Positions 28,754 through 39,924 of a stretch of 64,000 nucleotides of DNA are shown piece by piece. Source of the DNA: Mesostigma viride. Its lineage: Eukaryota > Streptophyta > Mesostigmatophyceae > Mesostigmatales > Mesostigmataceae. The stretch covers positions 62,001 through 126,000 of the forward strand of contig RPFO01000766.1 of assembly GCA_009746045.1 (NCBI GenBank). The letters run 5' to 3'. Made by a program: the position numbers and the translations under genes. The first letter of the stretch is position 1. Every line of letters begins with the position of its first letter. Under the pieces are notes generated by a model. The model did not search any database. It worked only from the letters and a program-made list of their open reading frames with translations, and was not told the origin of the DNA.

Positions 28754-30773
28754 CCCGGAACTAGGGAATGAGACTCCTGAGGGCAATCTGAGGTCGCTGT
28801 CGCGAAGTTTATGCGTGTTGGGGGGGGGGGCTAGCCAAGGGAGGAGTTGATGCGGTTTTCCCATGTGACATAGTCAACCTTGTCGGTGTATGTCTGGCGA
28901 AGATTCCAAAGCCATGGTGGCGCTTATCACTCCTCGCTGGGAGCTGCAGCGCTGGGGGTGCTGGATGGCTGATCCATGGTCGCCGGTGACTCGTGATGCA
29001 AGGGCTCCGCGCTCGTCTGCGGGGTGTGGAATCGCCCATGGGCACGCTGTCACGTGGCGTGATGTGTAAATTTTTGGGCATGCGGGCCTGAGCGGCAGAG
29101 CCACGCTTGCCTCTGCAGGTCTGATTCATGCCTTAATTGTCATTATGCCCATGGCTAGCCGGGGTGTGAGCGTACAGGGACCTGGCCCTCAACAAGGGGG
29201 TAAGTATAAATTGCGGCCAGGTTCCCGCCAGAGACATGCATTGCCATGTGGTCGCCTATTGTCAGCGTAGAAGGACGTACACTGGACATCATCCTTCAAA
29301 CGACTCAACAAACGCGGATAAGATAACAGCAGGCTCGACCTACCATGGTCCGGATTCCCCACATGTTTCTGGCCTGTGCTCGTTGTATCACCGATAACTT
29401 AGTGGTACACTAATAGCGTATGAGATAAAAAAACTTTTCAATGTATAAAAAGGATATTTCCTCATAAATGGTGAGAGCGCGATAGCAGCAATGGTGCTCA
29501 CCACGCATAGACCCTCCCGGCCAGTTAGGCTCGAAACATGCGCCCTAGGATCAAGCAAACTGTTTCCGCCCCCCCCGACTAGGTCATCTAGTCACTCTTC
29601 ACGTAAGCCAGCTGGCCATAATTTCAATGAACAAGGCTAAACATAATTCCATCGAGCCATTCATATTTATCATCCTGAACAACAAAAAAAGGAGGGGGGA
29701 CATACCCCCCCACTGATTTAATTTCCTACTTGAGCCCAATTGCACACACTTTTTTGCCGTTCAGCGCCGTCCGTTACCAGCCAAAGTGAAAAATGGCTGA
29801 GCGTACACCTTTGCCAAAATGGGTCCATCGGGGCGAAACTGAGTGCACGTTGGACGTGTAACACATGGCATTTATACGCGAGGGAGTTCAGTCAGTCATG
29901 CAGTCAGCTAGTTGTATCCCACGCCGCATGTGCATGGGCAGCAGAGGTAGGGATCCAGGACTTGTATCTGACGCTAGCTACCAAGATCAGTCACTCCTAT
30001 TTTCGCCACGTGTCCTATAAGTTATGACCGTATAACTACCGTAGTACGTATACATGTGCATTAGTACGTCCACGAGTACCTCACTCCGGGATGTAAGTCA
30101 AAGCGCCGGACCATCACCTAGTCTCACGGTGAGCGCGCACCTTTAACATGAAAACCAGGCGCCGGGTGTGTTTGCCGAGCGCACTCCGGTTCTATTTTCC
30201 TCGCGCGGTCCTCAAAATGCCAACTTGGGCGCACACCTTTCAAAAAATTATAGCGCCGCCCGGGCGGTTTTGGAGCTCGCTCCACGTCTGTCAGAACCCC
30301 GTCGGACCAAACTTGGGGTGGGCAGTTTTGCCGTGACGTCCCCCCTCCTTCGAAAACGTGGAAAAGATAACGGCAGGCTCGAGCTGCCATGGTCCGGATT
30401 CTGGCCTGCCGTGCGCTGGTTGTCTCGACTTGATATGCATGCATGAAAGGGGGAATCAAGACATTCACACGCATAATGCCATGTGTACAATCCATGAAAC
30501 ATTTGCAAGAACCACGGTGGCCACCTCCAGAGGAGAAGGCATGCCTCGATCCCCCTCCGCAGCCGGATCGAACCGGGCCACTCGTGAGGGCCCTGCGCCC
30601 CCTAGTAGTGTATATCAAGGAGACAACCAGAGCAGCAAAAGTAAGTAAGTAAGTAAGTACTTGCGTGTCATGCGCAAAGGCATGCCACGGAGTACTATGC
30701 TAATCTCATTAGAAAAATAATTACACAAAAGTTTAGACAAATATCGTCTGCATCATCCCCCAACCGTTAAGCA
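28754..30773. other. intergenic with dispersed repeats
   Basis: No convincing gene is seen. It contains pieces of a repeat family shared with 33.29-33.48 kb: a segment near 29300-29360 and another near 30345-30420, both carrying GATAACRGCAGGCTCGA and ACCATGGTCCGGATT-like sequence, plus a longer segment at 29567-29690. A short (GTAA)n run lies at 30639-30658. Confidence 0.55.
29567..29690 (+). repeat. dispersed repeat, inverted partner at 33.36-33.48 kb
   Basis: From ACTGTTTCC to ATCCTGAAC this matches the reverse complement of about 33357-33482 with roughly 75-80% identity by eye, including TAGGTCATCTAGTC and CCATAATTTCAATG. The two copies bracket the interval holding the decayed LINE. It is either a transposon's inverted ends or a dispersed repeat family. 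Confidence 0.6.
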
Positions 30774-31145
30774 CTAGATGGGGATGTAATCCTCATCCGA
30801 GCTGTCCTCTACTGTAATGGCAGACGAGGCGGTAGTGTAGCGGCTATCCTCAGGACCAATAACCTCCACCTGCGGACTTCTACCCTGGCTAGCAACGGGC
30901 CGCGGGGCCCGTGGGGAGAAAACAGGAGCATACCCCTCGGGGAGGTGCTTATCGCAGATGGCAGCCCATTTCTCCTTGTCAATCATGCGGGCGCGGAGTA
31001 CGGATAGTCCCAGAAGCCCTGCATCTTCAAGCAGTTGTGTCACATAGGTCCGGGCCGCGCCGCGCAGCAAAAGCACCAGTTCGGTTTGTCCAGAATTCAA
31101 TGCTACCGATATTAATGCATTGTTTACGGTCAAAAAGCCCCCCAA
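30774..31145 (-). CDS. unrecognised acidic-tailed ORF, possible gene fragment
   Basis: 123 codons starting at a TTG, with no good ATG upstream, so this may be a 3' exon or a truncated gene. The first 60 residues are helical (TELVLLLRGAARTYVTQLLE, then LRARMIDKEKWA) and loosely recall a histone-fold helix pair of the TAF type. That is a weak impression. The tail is disordered and ends in a Ser/Asp/Glu cluster (EDSSDEDYIPI). It is followed upstream by the 5' end of the decayed LINE, which may have broken the gene. Confidence 0.35.
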   Translation of the reverse strand: MGGFLTVNNALISVALNSGQTELVLLLRGAARTYVTQLLEDAGLLGLSVLRARMIDKEKWAAICDKHLPEGYAPVFSPRAPRPVASQGRSPQVEVIGPEDSRYTTASSAITVEDSSDEDYIPI

Positions 31146-31275
31146 AACTGCGAATTCACTGCCGCTATCACGAATTCTATTTTATTCCGCGCGACCAAAA
31201 AATGCAGTTTACCCCCCATGCCGATGGCAGTAAAAGAAAGCAGCAATATTGTAAATCAGCAACTTTCCGGCCACG

Positions 31276-33271
31276 AGGTAGCCATGGCTGTCGGAGCTCA
31301 TAACTTTTACGTTTGAGCACTGAATTTAGCCGTGAATATCACAATCGCTTCGTCTTTCTAAGACGCACATGCTGATATAATTTTCCGACGCTATTACGCA
31401 ATATATGGCGAATAAACGCGCCTCGACGCAACGCAGCCTGGCGGCTGCGCTCGGCAATGAAAATTCGTCTGCAGCTCAGGCTGCAGCTCCGCCATCAGGT
31501 CCGGCAGGCAGCGGTGACACTAGTCGTGCACTGGTGGTCGTCCAGAAACCTCCCGGGCTTAACGCCTCGCCATCTGCATCGCCTGACCCCAAGCGAACCC
31601 GCTCAGCCGACAACACAGGAGGGTCTTCACGCCCCTCAGAACCGAGCTTTCGGCCCCGGCCTTTCAAGGTCGAAGATTACGACTGGGCCCACCCGTCTCC
31701 GACCGATGCTCTGCGATGCATCGATCTTCTTCGGGGACTACGCTTCGCTTTACGACCTGTGCCTCCATCTCCACGACAACAATCGCCTCATCCTCCCGGA
31801 CGGCCGCCTCTGGCGACACCTCGCCCTGCTGCCCGGGTGCACCCGCCCCGAACTCCAGCACGCCATCCTCAACTCCCTAATTCTCCAGCGCTCCGACGGC
31901 GAGATCTGGGCTCCATCCATCACCGCCCCCACACTCCGTTCCATCCTGACGGAAGCCTAATTCCAGCAGCACGTGACCCCCCTTGCTGCCGACATTTCAG
32001 CAATCGGCGGCACGCTGACTGCTGAACTTCCTCACATTTCCACCGCCGCCGCCTCCGCCTCCACCGCCGTTTCCGCCTTCACTGCCGACATCAAAGCCCA
32101 GCTCCTCGACCTCGATCAACGCCTTCAAGCCACCGCCACCGCCCTTGTTGAGAGCTTGCATGACACCGCCGGCCTCACCGCCCAAGCGGTGCAGGAAATC
32201 GCTGCCCAGCCGGCACCTGCTGGCCCGGCCAGCGATGTTCCCTCCACCTGGGCGGACTTGCTTATAAGCATCATACCACCTCCACCACCTCCACCATCGC
32301 GGCACAACTCAAGCAAGAAGCCCTCGACCTTCGCGAGGCGGCCGAGCTCGACAAGCGCAGCCACAATGTCATCGTCAAGCACTTCGACCAGCCGGCAGGT
32401 GAGACCTCCACGAGTCTCCTTGAGGCAGTTAAGCGCGCCATTCTTGCCCCCATGTTACTCATCACTGGTGAGTTGGACGTGTCGGCTGTCCGCCTCCCCC
32501 GCGCGCGGGGGAAGGCTGGCCCGGCACCCGTGCTCCTCACCTTTAAGTACATGACGGACAAGCTGGCGTTCCTTAAATGCCGCAAGAAGCTCTCGGAGAC
32601 TCGCTTCATGCTGGACGACGACTTGACCTTGGCCCAGCAACAGCGGCGACGCGAGCTATGGCCGACCTACCTTCAGCTCCGGCAGCGTGCAGGGGGGAAG
32701 CCGGTATACTGGAGGGGGGCGGTCATCCACGTTGACCACAAGCCCTGGCAGGCCCCTCCCGAGTGCCACCCCGCAGACTAGGGAATATACCAGTAGTGTA
32801 GATTAGATAGGCTTAGCCTTTGCAAGTGGCCCACGCGCATGTGCGCCCATAATGGCCCCCATGGATGATGCTTTCAGTATTTAGCCGCGCCCAGCCTACA
32901 ATGGGACCTCCCATGGATGATGCATTAAGAATCATTTAGCCATGCGATGCCTATGCAGGGAGTTACTCTCTGCTGAGATGCCATGTGTACACTGGTATAG
33001 CCTAGCCACATACCCTCCACCCCATATGTCATGCAGGCCTTCTAGGCCCTCTCCTCAAGCCCCCCCTGGGTGCCTGTGCTTGTTAAGGAGGCATGAACCA
33101 TCATGGCGGGGTAGGTGCACCTTGTGCACCCAGAGCAGGTGACAGTTGTACATCCTCCACCTGCAGGTTGTAGCCCTGATTGTATTACAAACCCATAGAT
33201 GCCCCTTTCTCAGGGCTATGTGTTACATATGCTCCCAACGGAGCTATGATTTTAATTAATTAATTAATTAA
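31276..33271 (+). mobile_element. decayed ORF1-only LINE-like element with (TTAA)n tail
   Basis: About 2.0 kb, homologous along its length to the element at 51087-53062. It shares the 5' leader (TTTCTAAGACGCAC, then ATATAA/GTATAA), the N-terminal coding segment rich in Ala/Pro/Ser, the C-terminal nucleic-acid-binding-like segment, and a TTAATTAATTAATTAA tail. The coding region is broken into at least three frames (around 31.7, 31.96 and 32.27 kb). No reverse transcriptase frame is present. Boundaries are approximate and no target-site duplication was found. Confidence 0.75.
31405..32781 (+). pseudogene. broken ORF1-like protein of the LINE-like element
   Basis: Segments in different frames match the intact 457-residue protein encoded at 51269-52642. 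The N-terminal part starts at 31405 (MANKRASTQRSLAAAL). A middle part lies around 31700-31960 (DNNRLILPDGRLWRHL). The coiled-coil region starts at 31973. The C-terminal domain (VIVKHFDQPAGETSTSLLE, then LTFKYMTDKLAF) runs to a stop at 32781. The C-terminal domain recalls the RNA-binding region of LINE ORF1 proteins. Clearly non-functional as written. Confidence 0.75.
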
Positions 33272-33293
33272 CCAGCGCAGGCGGCAGAAATCG

Positions 33294-33482
33294 GGAGAAT
33301 CCGGACCATGGTAGCTCGAGCCTGCCGTTATCTTGTCCGCTTCTTCGAGTCGTTCAGGATGGTGAATATGAATGGTGATGGAAATGTGTAGCCTTGTGCA
33401 TTGAAATTATGGCTGGCTTATACATGTAGAGCGATCGACTAGATGACCTAGACGGTGGGGCTGGAAACAGTAGTGTATATAA
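33294..33482 (-). repeat. dispersed repeat, inverted relative to 29.3-29.7 kb
   Basis: Read on the minus strand this contains the 29567-29690 sequence followed directly by the shorter module (GATAACGGCAGGCTCGAGCT, then CATGGTCCGGATTC) that appears separately at 29300-29360 and 30345-30420. It therefore seems to preserve the joined, more complete form of the repeat. Confidence 0.6.
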
Positions 33483-34490
33483 TCAATATTACATGCATAT
33501 TAACGTACTAGGTATAGACTGGTATATTAGCATGCAATTGCTAGCTCTAAAGGGGTCCGAGCCCGGCTTGGACATCCTTAACGAGCGCGAGCACGGCGGG
33601 GTTGGCACTGGCTACCGCCTGGCCGACCTGATTTACATATGCGCTGGTTGTCTCCTTGATATGCGGTTGACACCACCCTCATCGCGCGCCCCGAGCACAT
33701 TCAGACCTGGCTGGACTGTCTGGGCTTGGAGGCGAGGGCGGTCCACGGGGTTGGAGATTAGTGGCAAAAATCCGGAGGACAGCACTTTCAAATGTGCGGC
33801 GGGAGCCAAAAGCCCGTGTATGCCAGAAAGCATCGTGTTGCTGCAGCGACGCGACGATGTGGACAACGAATCCTGTGCCAAGCTCAGAACGGCCGTGCAA
33901 AGGAGATCTGGCATCACAGGGTTCTGTAGAGATCATGGCTTCTATATACTGACAATTCACATTACACATGATACATTGTTTTATCACTATGTACATGTTA
34001 CAATCGATGTCTCATGTCATGCCACCTCACTCAACTACGCTAGCTGTCAGCGCCTAGAGCTATGAAACTGTCATGCATTAGCACACAAGTGGATTGAGGA
34101 CTGGTATACTAGGCACTGTAGCACGCGACGCATCCCGCTTTCTGATGCATCATGCATGTTGCGCCATTCGATGCCCTCCCCCTGGGCACCTGCTACTTTG
34201 ATGCATGGCAGGCAGGGAAACACCCTGGGTGTTTGTTGAATATGGAACAAGCATGGGCCCATTCACTAGTGCTAGGCCAGGGATGTATACACATGCAAAG
34301 GATGGGCTGTACACGGCATGGAAGGGATCTCATGCCAACTGCCCTCTCAACAGAGGCAGCTAACAGGCATGCTCCAGCATCTACACTTGCACTTGGGTAT
34401 TCATGAGCAGCAGAAGCTCGAACACGTTCCGCTGTCAACGACCACGGTGTGAGAGGTTGACAAGTCTGAAGAGTTTTCCCCAGTTTCAAT
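33483..34490. other. intergenic, possible gene remnants
   Basis: No intact gene is recognised. A short plus-strand stretch near 33680-33760 (TLIARPEHIQTWLDCLG in one frame) looks protein-like but is flanked by stops and may be a relic. The sequence GCGCTGGTTGTCT near 33640 recurs at 30409 and, inverted, at 30613. Confidence 0.4.
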
Positions 34491-34499
34491 TCCCACTTT

Positions 34500-35881
34500 C
34501 AATCCAGCAGGGGAGTGATGAGTGTGCGCATGCACGCTGTTTGCAAACTGGCCACCAGCTGGTCACTCCCTGGGTGGTACCAACGGCACAGGAGGAGAGC
34601 TGGGTGTGCCCCGGCACCCGGGCGGACAGAGGTGGGGCATCATCTTCATCAACCACGCCACCTAGCAGCGACACAAAGGCCGCGCCCACCAAGTTGCAAA
34701 CCTTCCCTGTGATGTACGTATTTCGCCATATCTGTACAGCGGGGCTAGATGCTCGCATTTAGACCACCCAGGTCGTCCGGCAGCAAGTCACCCCGCGCAG
34801 GGCTGGGGTCCGTGTGCTGGGGCAACCCGTGCACCCTGGACCCATGCGACGATGTCCCATGCAGGGATGCCCCGTGGGCGGAGGTACCATGAGCCGACGT
34901 GCCGTGCGCAGGTGTCCCATGCACCGACGAGCTACCATGCGGAGTGCCATGGACGGAGCTCGAGCCGTGCGCCGAGGATGACATTACCCTCCCCTGGTAG
35001 ACGAACATGTAGCGGAACTCGATGAAGCCCTTGGTTCCCGCGCCGCAGGAACTGTGCAGCTTCCAGCCCTGCAGGTTGAGCTGTTCCATCACATACGGCA
35101 GCGGCACGTCTGCCGCGTTGAAGTAGCGGCGGCCCTCCACCTCGACTGCCCCCTGGGACAGAAAGTAAGAGGGATAGAAATGTGCATCAATATGCATGAA
35201 TATGCATGAATATGCATGAATATTCATGAATATGCATGAATATGCATGAAAACACAATCAGGGAAAGGTGTACACACAAGGACAAGGGCAGCCCGCAGGG
35301 CAGAATTATCAGAAACTACGTGTGCTCTTGCTGAAGCGTAAGCGTGCGGAGAAGTTCACACAGTGAGACAGCCTAGGAAGACATAGGCACATATTAATAT
35401 CGAGCAAGCCGCAAGGCATGCACGCAGAGCAGCTGACATTCGACAGAGGAACGGTGTGTTGTCCAGGCGGGATATGGGAGCTGCCAATTCTCAGTATCTC
35501 TGGGTTACTTGCGTTTGCAGTGTGGAGTTTCTTGCATTCTCGGGAAGCTTGCAGGGAGCATACCTCGATACTGATGAACCGGTCTCCCCGCACCTTCATT
35601 CTGTCTCGAACTACAGCCACGCTGCCTTTGTTTGGGCATAGCAACTGAAGTAGACTGTTTCTCCTGTGTTCCTGCTTTCTATCTCCTTCTCTGCTATGTC
35701 GTCTATCCAATTGTGGCTCCGGAACGGGTGGGTTAGCCCCAATGTGGCTCGACCGGTACGATTCATCCTCGCTGGACTCCTCCCCGCTGGTGTCCACTTG
35801 AATCAGCTCAGCAGGATGCAGCGTTACGGCCGTACTTGTGCCGGAATCCGCAGCGTTGTTGAGAGGAACGTAATCCGCCAT
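34500..35881 (-). CDS. unrecognised split gene (two or three exons)
   Basis: Exon 1 (35881 to about 35568) starts MADYVPLNNAADSG and contains an acidic Ser/Glu patch and a basic stretch. The donor is GAG|GTATGC. Exon 2 starts about 35158 after CTGTCCCAG. Joining gives DRFISIEGAVEVEGRRYFNA and then a compact segment (PLPYVMEQLNLQGWKLHSSC). After that comes a low-complexity region of repeated HGTS/HGSS units from a GTGTCCCATG-type tandem repeat at 34830-34980. The frame can stop at 34759 or splice on to a third exon near 34700 (VCNLVGAAFVSLLGG). Function not recognised. Confidence 0.5.
35180..35255. repeat. 10-bp tandem repeat (AATATGCATG)n
   Basis: Seven near-perfect copies inside the intron of the preceding gene, close to its acceptor site. 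Confidence 0.85.
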
Positions 35882-36941
35882 ATATTCGACTTTCCCGACG
35901 ACGGGGCGGTAGCGTCCCTTTTACTTTTGGTGGGAAATCAAGTACATTCTGGGTAACGAATGCACGAGCAGAAATGTGCAATTTAATTTAATTTCGTGAC
36001 ATTTTAACCTGGCGAGCGCAAGGTGTCTCTCCGTTTCCCTATTACGGCTCGACCCAAAATTTTTCTCTCCGTTGCGACGCCTATCTAGTATTTAAGTACT
36101 GTAAAGCGGGAAATTAATCTATGTTACGTCGATTGCCGGCCGGCTCAGTAATGGAACAGTTGCGAGTCAAGTTGAATGAAATCATTGACTAGAAACTTCG
36201 TGACCGACCCCTCGCCCCCACCCTTTGTCAGAGCGCGCCCGGGGCTGGCAGGGGCCCGAGCAGGTCGCGCCACGTGTCCAGTTCCTGACACACCCTGTCC
36301 GTACTCCAGGGTGTACGGCCCGGCGCACCCTGCCGTACTCCCCTGGGACCCTGGGCAGCCCCTGAGAGTGTCTGAGCGTCTCTGTGTGCGGGCGCCCCAC
36401 TTTGAAAGAGAAGTACAGCCTTTTTGGGAGAAGTTTATCACCTTCCCCCCCCGCGAGCCCCTGCTCGGGCGTCGGCGTCCAAAAGTCCCGGTTCAAAGCT
36501 TATCACCCCTCCCCCCCGGCGATGGCTGGAGAGGGTGTGCCAATTTTGTTCCCTCCCTCTCCCGCCCTTCTCGATGGTCGAGTTTGGATAGGATATACTT
36601 GATATACTTCTTTTTTGACCAAAAAGACAATCTATTTTATGGCTATGAAAAATTACAAAATTGTATCAATGGGTGATGTATCAAGGGTGGGTATATATGG
36701 ACAGTTGTGGCCGGCGCCCGGTAAAAAAGAAGTCTATCAAGAGTATCCTATCCACCGCGACCCCCCGCCAGATGCGGGAGAGGCACCGAGGGATCCCCCC
36801 GCCCCCGCCCCCGCGTTCCCGCCCCCCGAACATGGATAACCTTCTAACCCCCCTAAAGCCCGCCGCCCCCTCTCCCGGGGTTGGCGCCTCTCGAGCGTGA
36901 TAGACTTCTCTCCCCTTGGATAAGCTTCTCTTCACGGTCCC

Positions 36942-37312
36942 CTAGACGATGCCCCAGTAGGCCCGCTGCTCGGCCGCGGAGTCGAGTGCCTTGTCGAGCC
37001 TGGTCTGGTGCAGCGCGCCAGGAGGTCCCTGGCGGAGGCGGGCGCCACACGCCTCATGGCGCCCAGGAGTCGCTGCACGGTGCTCCCCCCTCCCTGGCCC
37101 ACGCCCCTCGGTATCTCTGTCGGGCCCAGGGGCAGGGGCAGCACGCGTATGACCCCTTGGTAGCTGGCCCGCGCGTCCCAGAAGCTGGCGCTCCACTTCT
37201 TCGTCGGCTGCGAGAAGACGATGGCGAGGTCCTGTCGGATGCGGCGCCCGGCTCGCAGCCAGCGGCGGAGCTTTTCCTCGGGGTCGTCGGCTAGCACTCG
37301 TCGCGCGATCAT
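36942..37312 (-). pseudogene. palindrome protein P2, left-arm copy, frameshifted
   Basis: Matches the right-arm copy (39925-40296) except that one G is missing near 37031. This replaces about the last 27 residues by an unrelated tail ending a few bases later (36932). Whether this is a true mutation or a sequencing error cannot be told. The intact partner in the other arm makes it the likely derived form. Confidence 0.55.
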
Positions 37313-37430
37313 GCCTGTGATGCACGCATATGGCTGGCATTTTTTCGAGCCGAGTTGGCCCGGAGTCGGCCCGGAGTCGGCCCGGAGTCGGCCCGGAGTC
37401 GGCCCGCCCCCCTTGCCCTGAGTAGGCTTT

Positions 37431-37964
37431 CTAGCGCCCCCTCCCCCTCCCCCTCCCTCTCCCCCTATCTGCCCCCCTCCTTCTCCTTTCCCTTCCCCCC
37501 ATTTCCGGGTCCCACAAGACCCACTCACTGATGTTCCTGTCGCGCCACATTCCGGGCCCCATATCGCTGTGCTCAATGGCAGCCGCGGCTTCCTCGTCTC
37601 CGACGCTTCTCAGATTATAGGCGGTCGCGCCCCCGAGATTTCCTGGATGGAGCGCCCATATGAGCTCCGCCATGGGGGTCAACCTGCGCGCCACCGCAAA
37701 CATGACGTCGAGCACGTCCCTGACGAGATGCTGTCCTCCGGGGAACACGGGCATCCACCCCTCCTTCCCCTGCTCCTTCGCGTGGATGCCTGGCGGCCCT
37801 TCGAATCTAGCAATCCACATGTCATGGCGTGGCATGTACACGAGGGCGACCCCAGTGGCGTGCTCCTCGGCCCGGCGCAACCACAGCCGCAGCAGGGTCG
37901 CGACCAGGGTTTGATCGGTGGTAAAGCTTTGCCCGCGAGATCCGCCGACCCTGCGCCTGTGCAT
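37431..37964 (-). CDS. palindrome protein P1, left-arm copy
   Basis: Identical to the right-arm copy at 39273-39806, with 178 residues from the internal Met (185 from an earlier ATG at 37988). The body is a mixed alpha/beta domain: helix LLRLWLRRAEEH, strands GVALVYMPRHDMWIARF, then helix HLVRDVLDVMFAVARRL. The Arg/Gly tail is encoded by a purine-rich repeat and may be intronic rather than coding. I do not recognise the family. It is paralogous to P2 in the same arm. Confidence 0.5.
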   Translation of the reverse strand: MHRRRVGGSRGQSFTTDQTLVATLLRLWLRRAEEHATGVALVYMPRHDMWIARFEGPPGIHAKEQGKEGWMPVFPGGQHLVRDVLDVMFAVARRLTPMAELIWALHPGNLGGATAYNLRSVGDEEAAAAIEHSDMGPGMWRDRNISEWVLWDPEMGGRERRRRGADRGRGRGRGRGR

Positions 37965-39179
37965 GTTGGTAATAATACAGGGTCGCATTTTTTTCGGGCC
38001 GAGTCGACCCGCATTCGACGTGCACTCGACTTGCTTTTGACCCGCATCCGGCCCGAGTCCAGCTTGCGCGGGGCGCGCGGGTGGATCCGGCCAGACGCAA
38101 TCGTGTTCGCGTAGGGCGATTGTTGCGTTTCAAGGATGGATGGGGAGGGATGATAGCTAGGTGCCGACCCTGGAGCGTGCGCCCTTGGGTTGGGGTTAAG
38201 AGGGCCTTGCGCTCATCTGGCAGCTAATAAGACGGTAAGCGATGGCAAGATGGACGGAGTGGAAATGTCTTCTGCCACGTGTCAGCATACGGTGCGTCCA
38301 CGTGTCACGTATGTCAAACTTAAAAAGGCCAAGAGCAGGATGATAGGTGACGGATGCCAGCATAAGGGGGCAACGGGTTACAGGGTACTTTGACATTGAC
38401 AGGCAAGGGGGAGTTTGACAGGGACAGGGGTGCGGTCACAGGACGGGTAAAAAAAATATCTAAGCCACGGGTATAGGGGTACCCTGGGTAGCAGTAGGGT
38501 TTAGGGGCAGGATGGTTGGAGGGGAGGCGAGGCCACGAGGTGGCCACGCAGGTGGGGGCAGGATCAGGCACCGGCGGTGCGACCCTGGCACGTAGCGGGG
38601 GTTTCCAGGGGTAAATGCGCATTTACCCCTGGAAACCCCCGCTACGTGCCAGGGTCGCACCGCCGGTGCCTGATCCTGCCCCCACCTGCGTGGCCACCTC
38701 GTGGCCTCGCCTCCCCTCCAACCATCCTGCCCCTAAACCCTACTGCTACCCAGGGTACCCCTATACCCGTGGCTTAGATATTTTTTTTACCCGTCCTGTG
38801 ACCGCACCCCTGTCCCTGTCAAACTCCCCCTTGCCTGTCAATGTCAAAGTACCCTGTAACCCGTTGCCCCCTTATGCTGGCATCCGTCACCTATCATCCT
38901 GCTCTTGGCCTTTTTAAGTTTGACATACGTGACACGTGGACGCACCGTATGCTGACACGTGGCAGAAGACATTTCCACTCCGTCCATCTTGCCATCGCTT
39001 ACCGTCTTATTAGCTGCCAGATGAGCGCAAGGCCCTCTTAACCCCAACCCAAGGGCGCACGCTCCAGGGTCGGCACCTAGCTATCATCCCTCCCCATCCA
39101 TCCTTGAAACGCAACAATCGCCCTACGCGAACACGATTGCGTCTGGCCGGATCCACCCGCGCGCCCCGCGCAAGCTGGA

Positions 39180-39248
39180 CTCGGGCCGGATGCGGGTCAA
39201 AAGCAAGTCGAGTGCACGTCGAATGCGGGTCGACTCGGCCCGAAAAAA
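39180..39248 (+). promoter_or_regulatory. shared GC-repeat plus A-tract module upstream of P1 (and P2)
   Basis: Before P1, copies of a GCGGGTC/CGAGT-type unit lead to CTCGGCCCGAAAAAAATGC. Before P2 (39833-39900), four CCGGGCCGACT units lead to CTCGGCTCGAAAAAATGC. The same arrangement at both sites shows that the duplication producing P1 and P2 included this module. It may be a promoter, or an intron segment if P1 and P2 are spliced. Mirror copies lie in the left arm. Confidence 0.45.
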
Positions 39249-39806
39249 ATGCGACCCTGTATTATTACCAACATGCACAGGCGCAGGGTCGGCGGATCTC
39301 GCGGGCAAAGCTTTACCACCGATCAAACCCTGGTCGCGACCCTGCTGCGGCTGTGGTTGCGCCGGGCCGAGGAGCACGCCACTGGGGTCGCCCTCGTGTA
39401 CATGCCACGCCATGACATGTGGATTGCTAGATTCGAAGGGCCGCCAGGCATCCACGCGAAGGAGCAGGGGAAGGAGGGGTGGATGCCCGTGTTCCCCGGA
39501 GGACAGCATCTCGTCAGGGACGTGCTCGACGTCATGTTTGCGGTGGCGCGCAGGTTGACCCCCATGGCGGAGCTCATATGGGCGCTCCATCCAGGAAATC
39601 TCGGGGGCGCGACCGCCTATAATCTGAGAAGCGTCGGAGACGAGGAAGCCGCGGCTGCCATTGAGCACAGCGATATGGGGCCCGGAATGTGGCGCGACAG
39701 GAACATCAGTGAGTGGGTCTTGTGGGACCCGGAAATGGGGGGAAGGGAAAGGAGAAGGAGGGGGGCAGATAGGGGGAGAGGGAGGGGGAGGGGGAGGGGG
39801 CGCTAG
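39249..39806 (+). CDS. palindrome protein P1, right-arm copy
   Basis: 185 residues from the ATG at 39249, or 178 from 39273, the Met that aligns with the start of P2. Motifs: LLRLWLRRAEEH, VALVYMPRHDMWIARFEG, EGWMPVFPGGQHLVRDVLDV and ELIWALHPGNLGGATAYN. The last 30 codons are an Arg/Gly repeat. A strong splice donor GTGAGT lies at 39709, and splicing to the AG at 39921-39922 would remove that tail and join P1 in frame to P2. So P1 and P2 may be two domains of one protein of about 277 residues. Family not recognised. Confidence 0.55.
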   Translation: MRPCIITNMHRRRVGGSRGQSFTTDQTLVATLLRLWLRRAEEHATGVALVYMPRHDMWIARFEGPPGIHAKEQGKEGWMPVFPGGQHLVRDVLDVMFAVARRLTPMAELIWALHPGNLGGATAYNLRSVGDEEAAAAIEHSDMGPGMWRDRNISEWVLWDPEMGGRERRRRGADRGRGRGRGRGR

Positions 39807-39924
39807 AAAGCCTACTCAGGGCAAGGGGGGCGGGCCGACTCCGGGCCGACTCCGGGCCGACTCCGGGCCGACTCCGGGCCAACTCGGCTCGAAAAAATGC
39901 CAGCCATATGCGTGCATCACAGGC

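Noticed and set aside
33493..34065. 190-residue frame as a gene
   Set aside because: Composition changes along its length, a better protein-like piece lies in another frame for only about 30 codons, and flanks are repeat-rich; at most a relic.
36176..36676. 166-residue frame at the left end of the palindrome
   Set aside because: The mirrored frame in the right arm is interrupted by single-base differences and its composition follows the GC-rich repeats; P1 and P2 are the only arm genes I can support.
38320..38917. Proline-rich 100-residue frames meeting at the palindrome centre
   Set aside because: The two frames are mirror images crossing the dyad axis, composition is unlike a folded protein, and P1 does not extend there.
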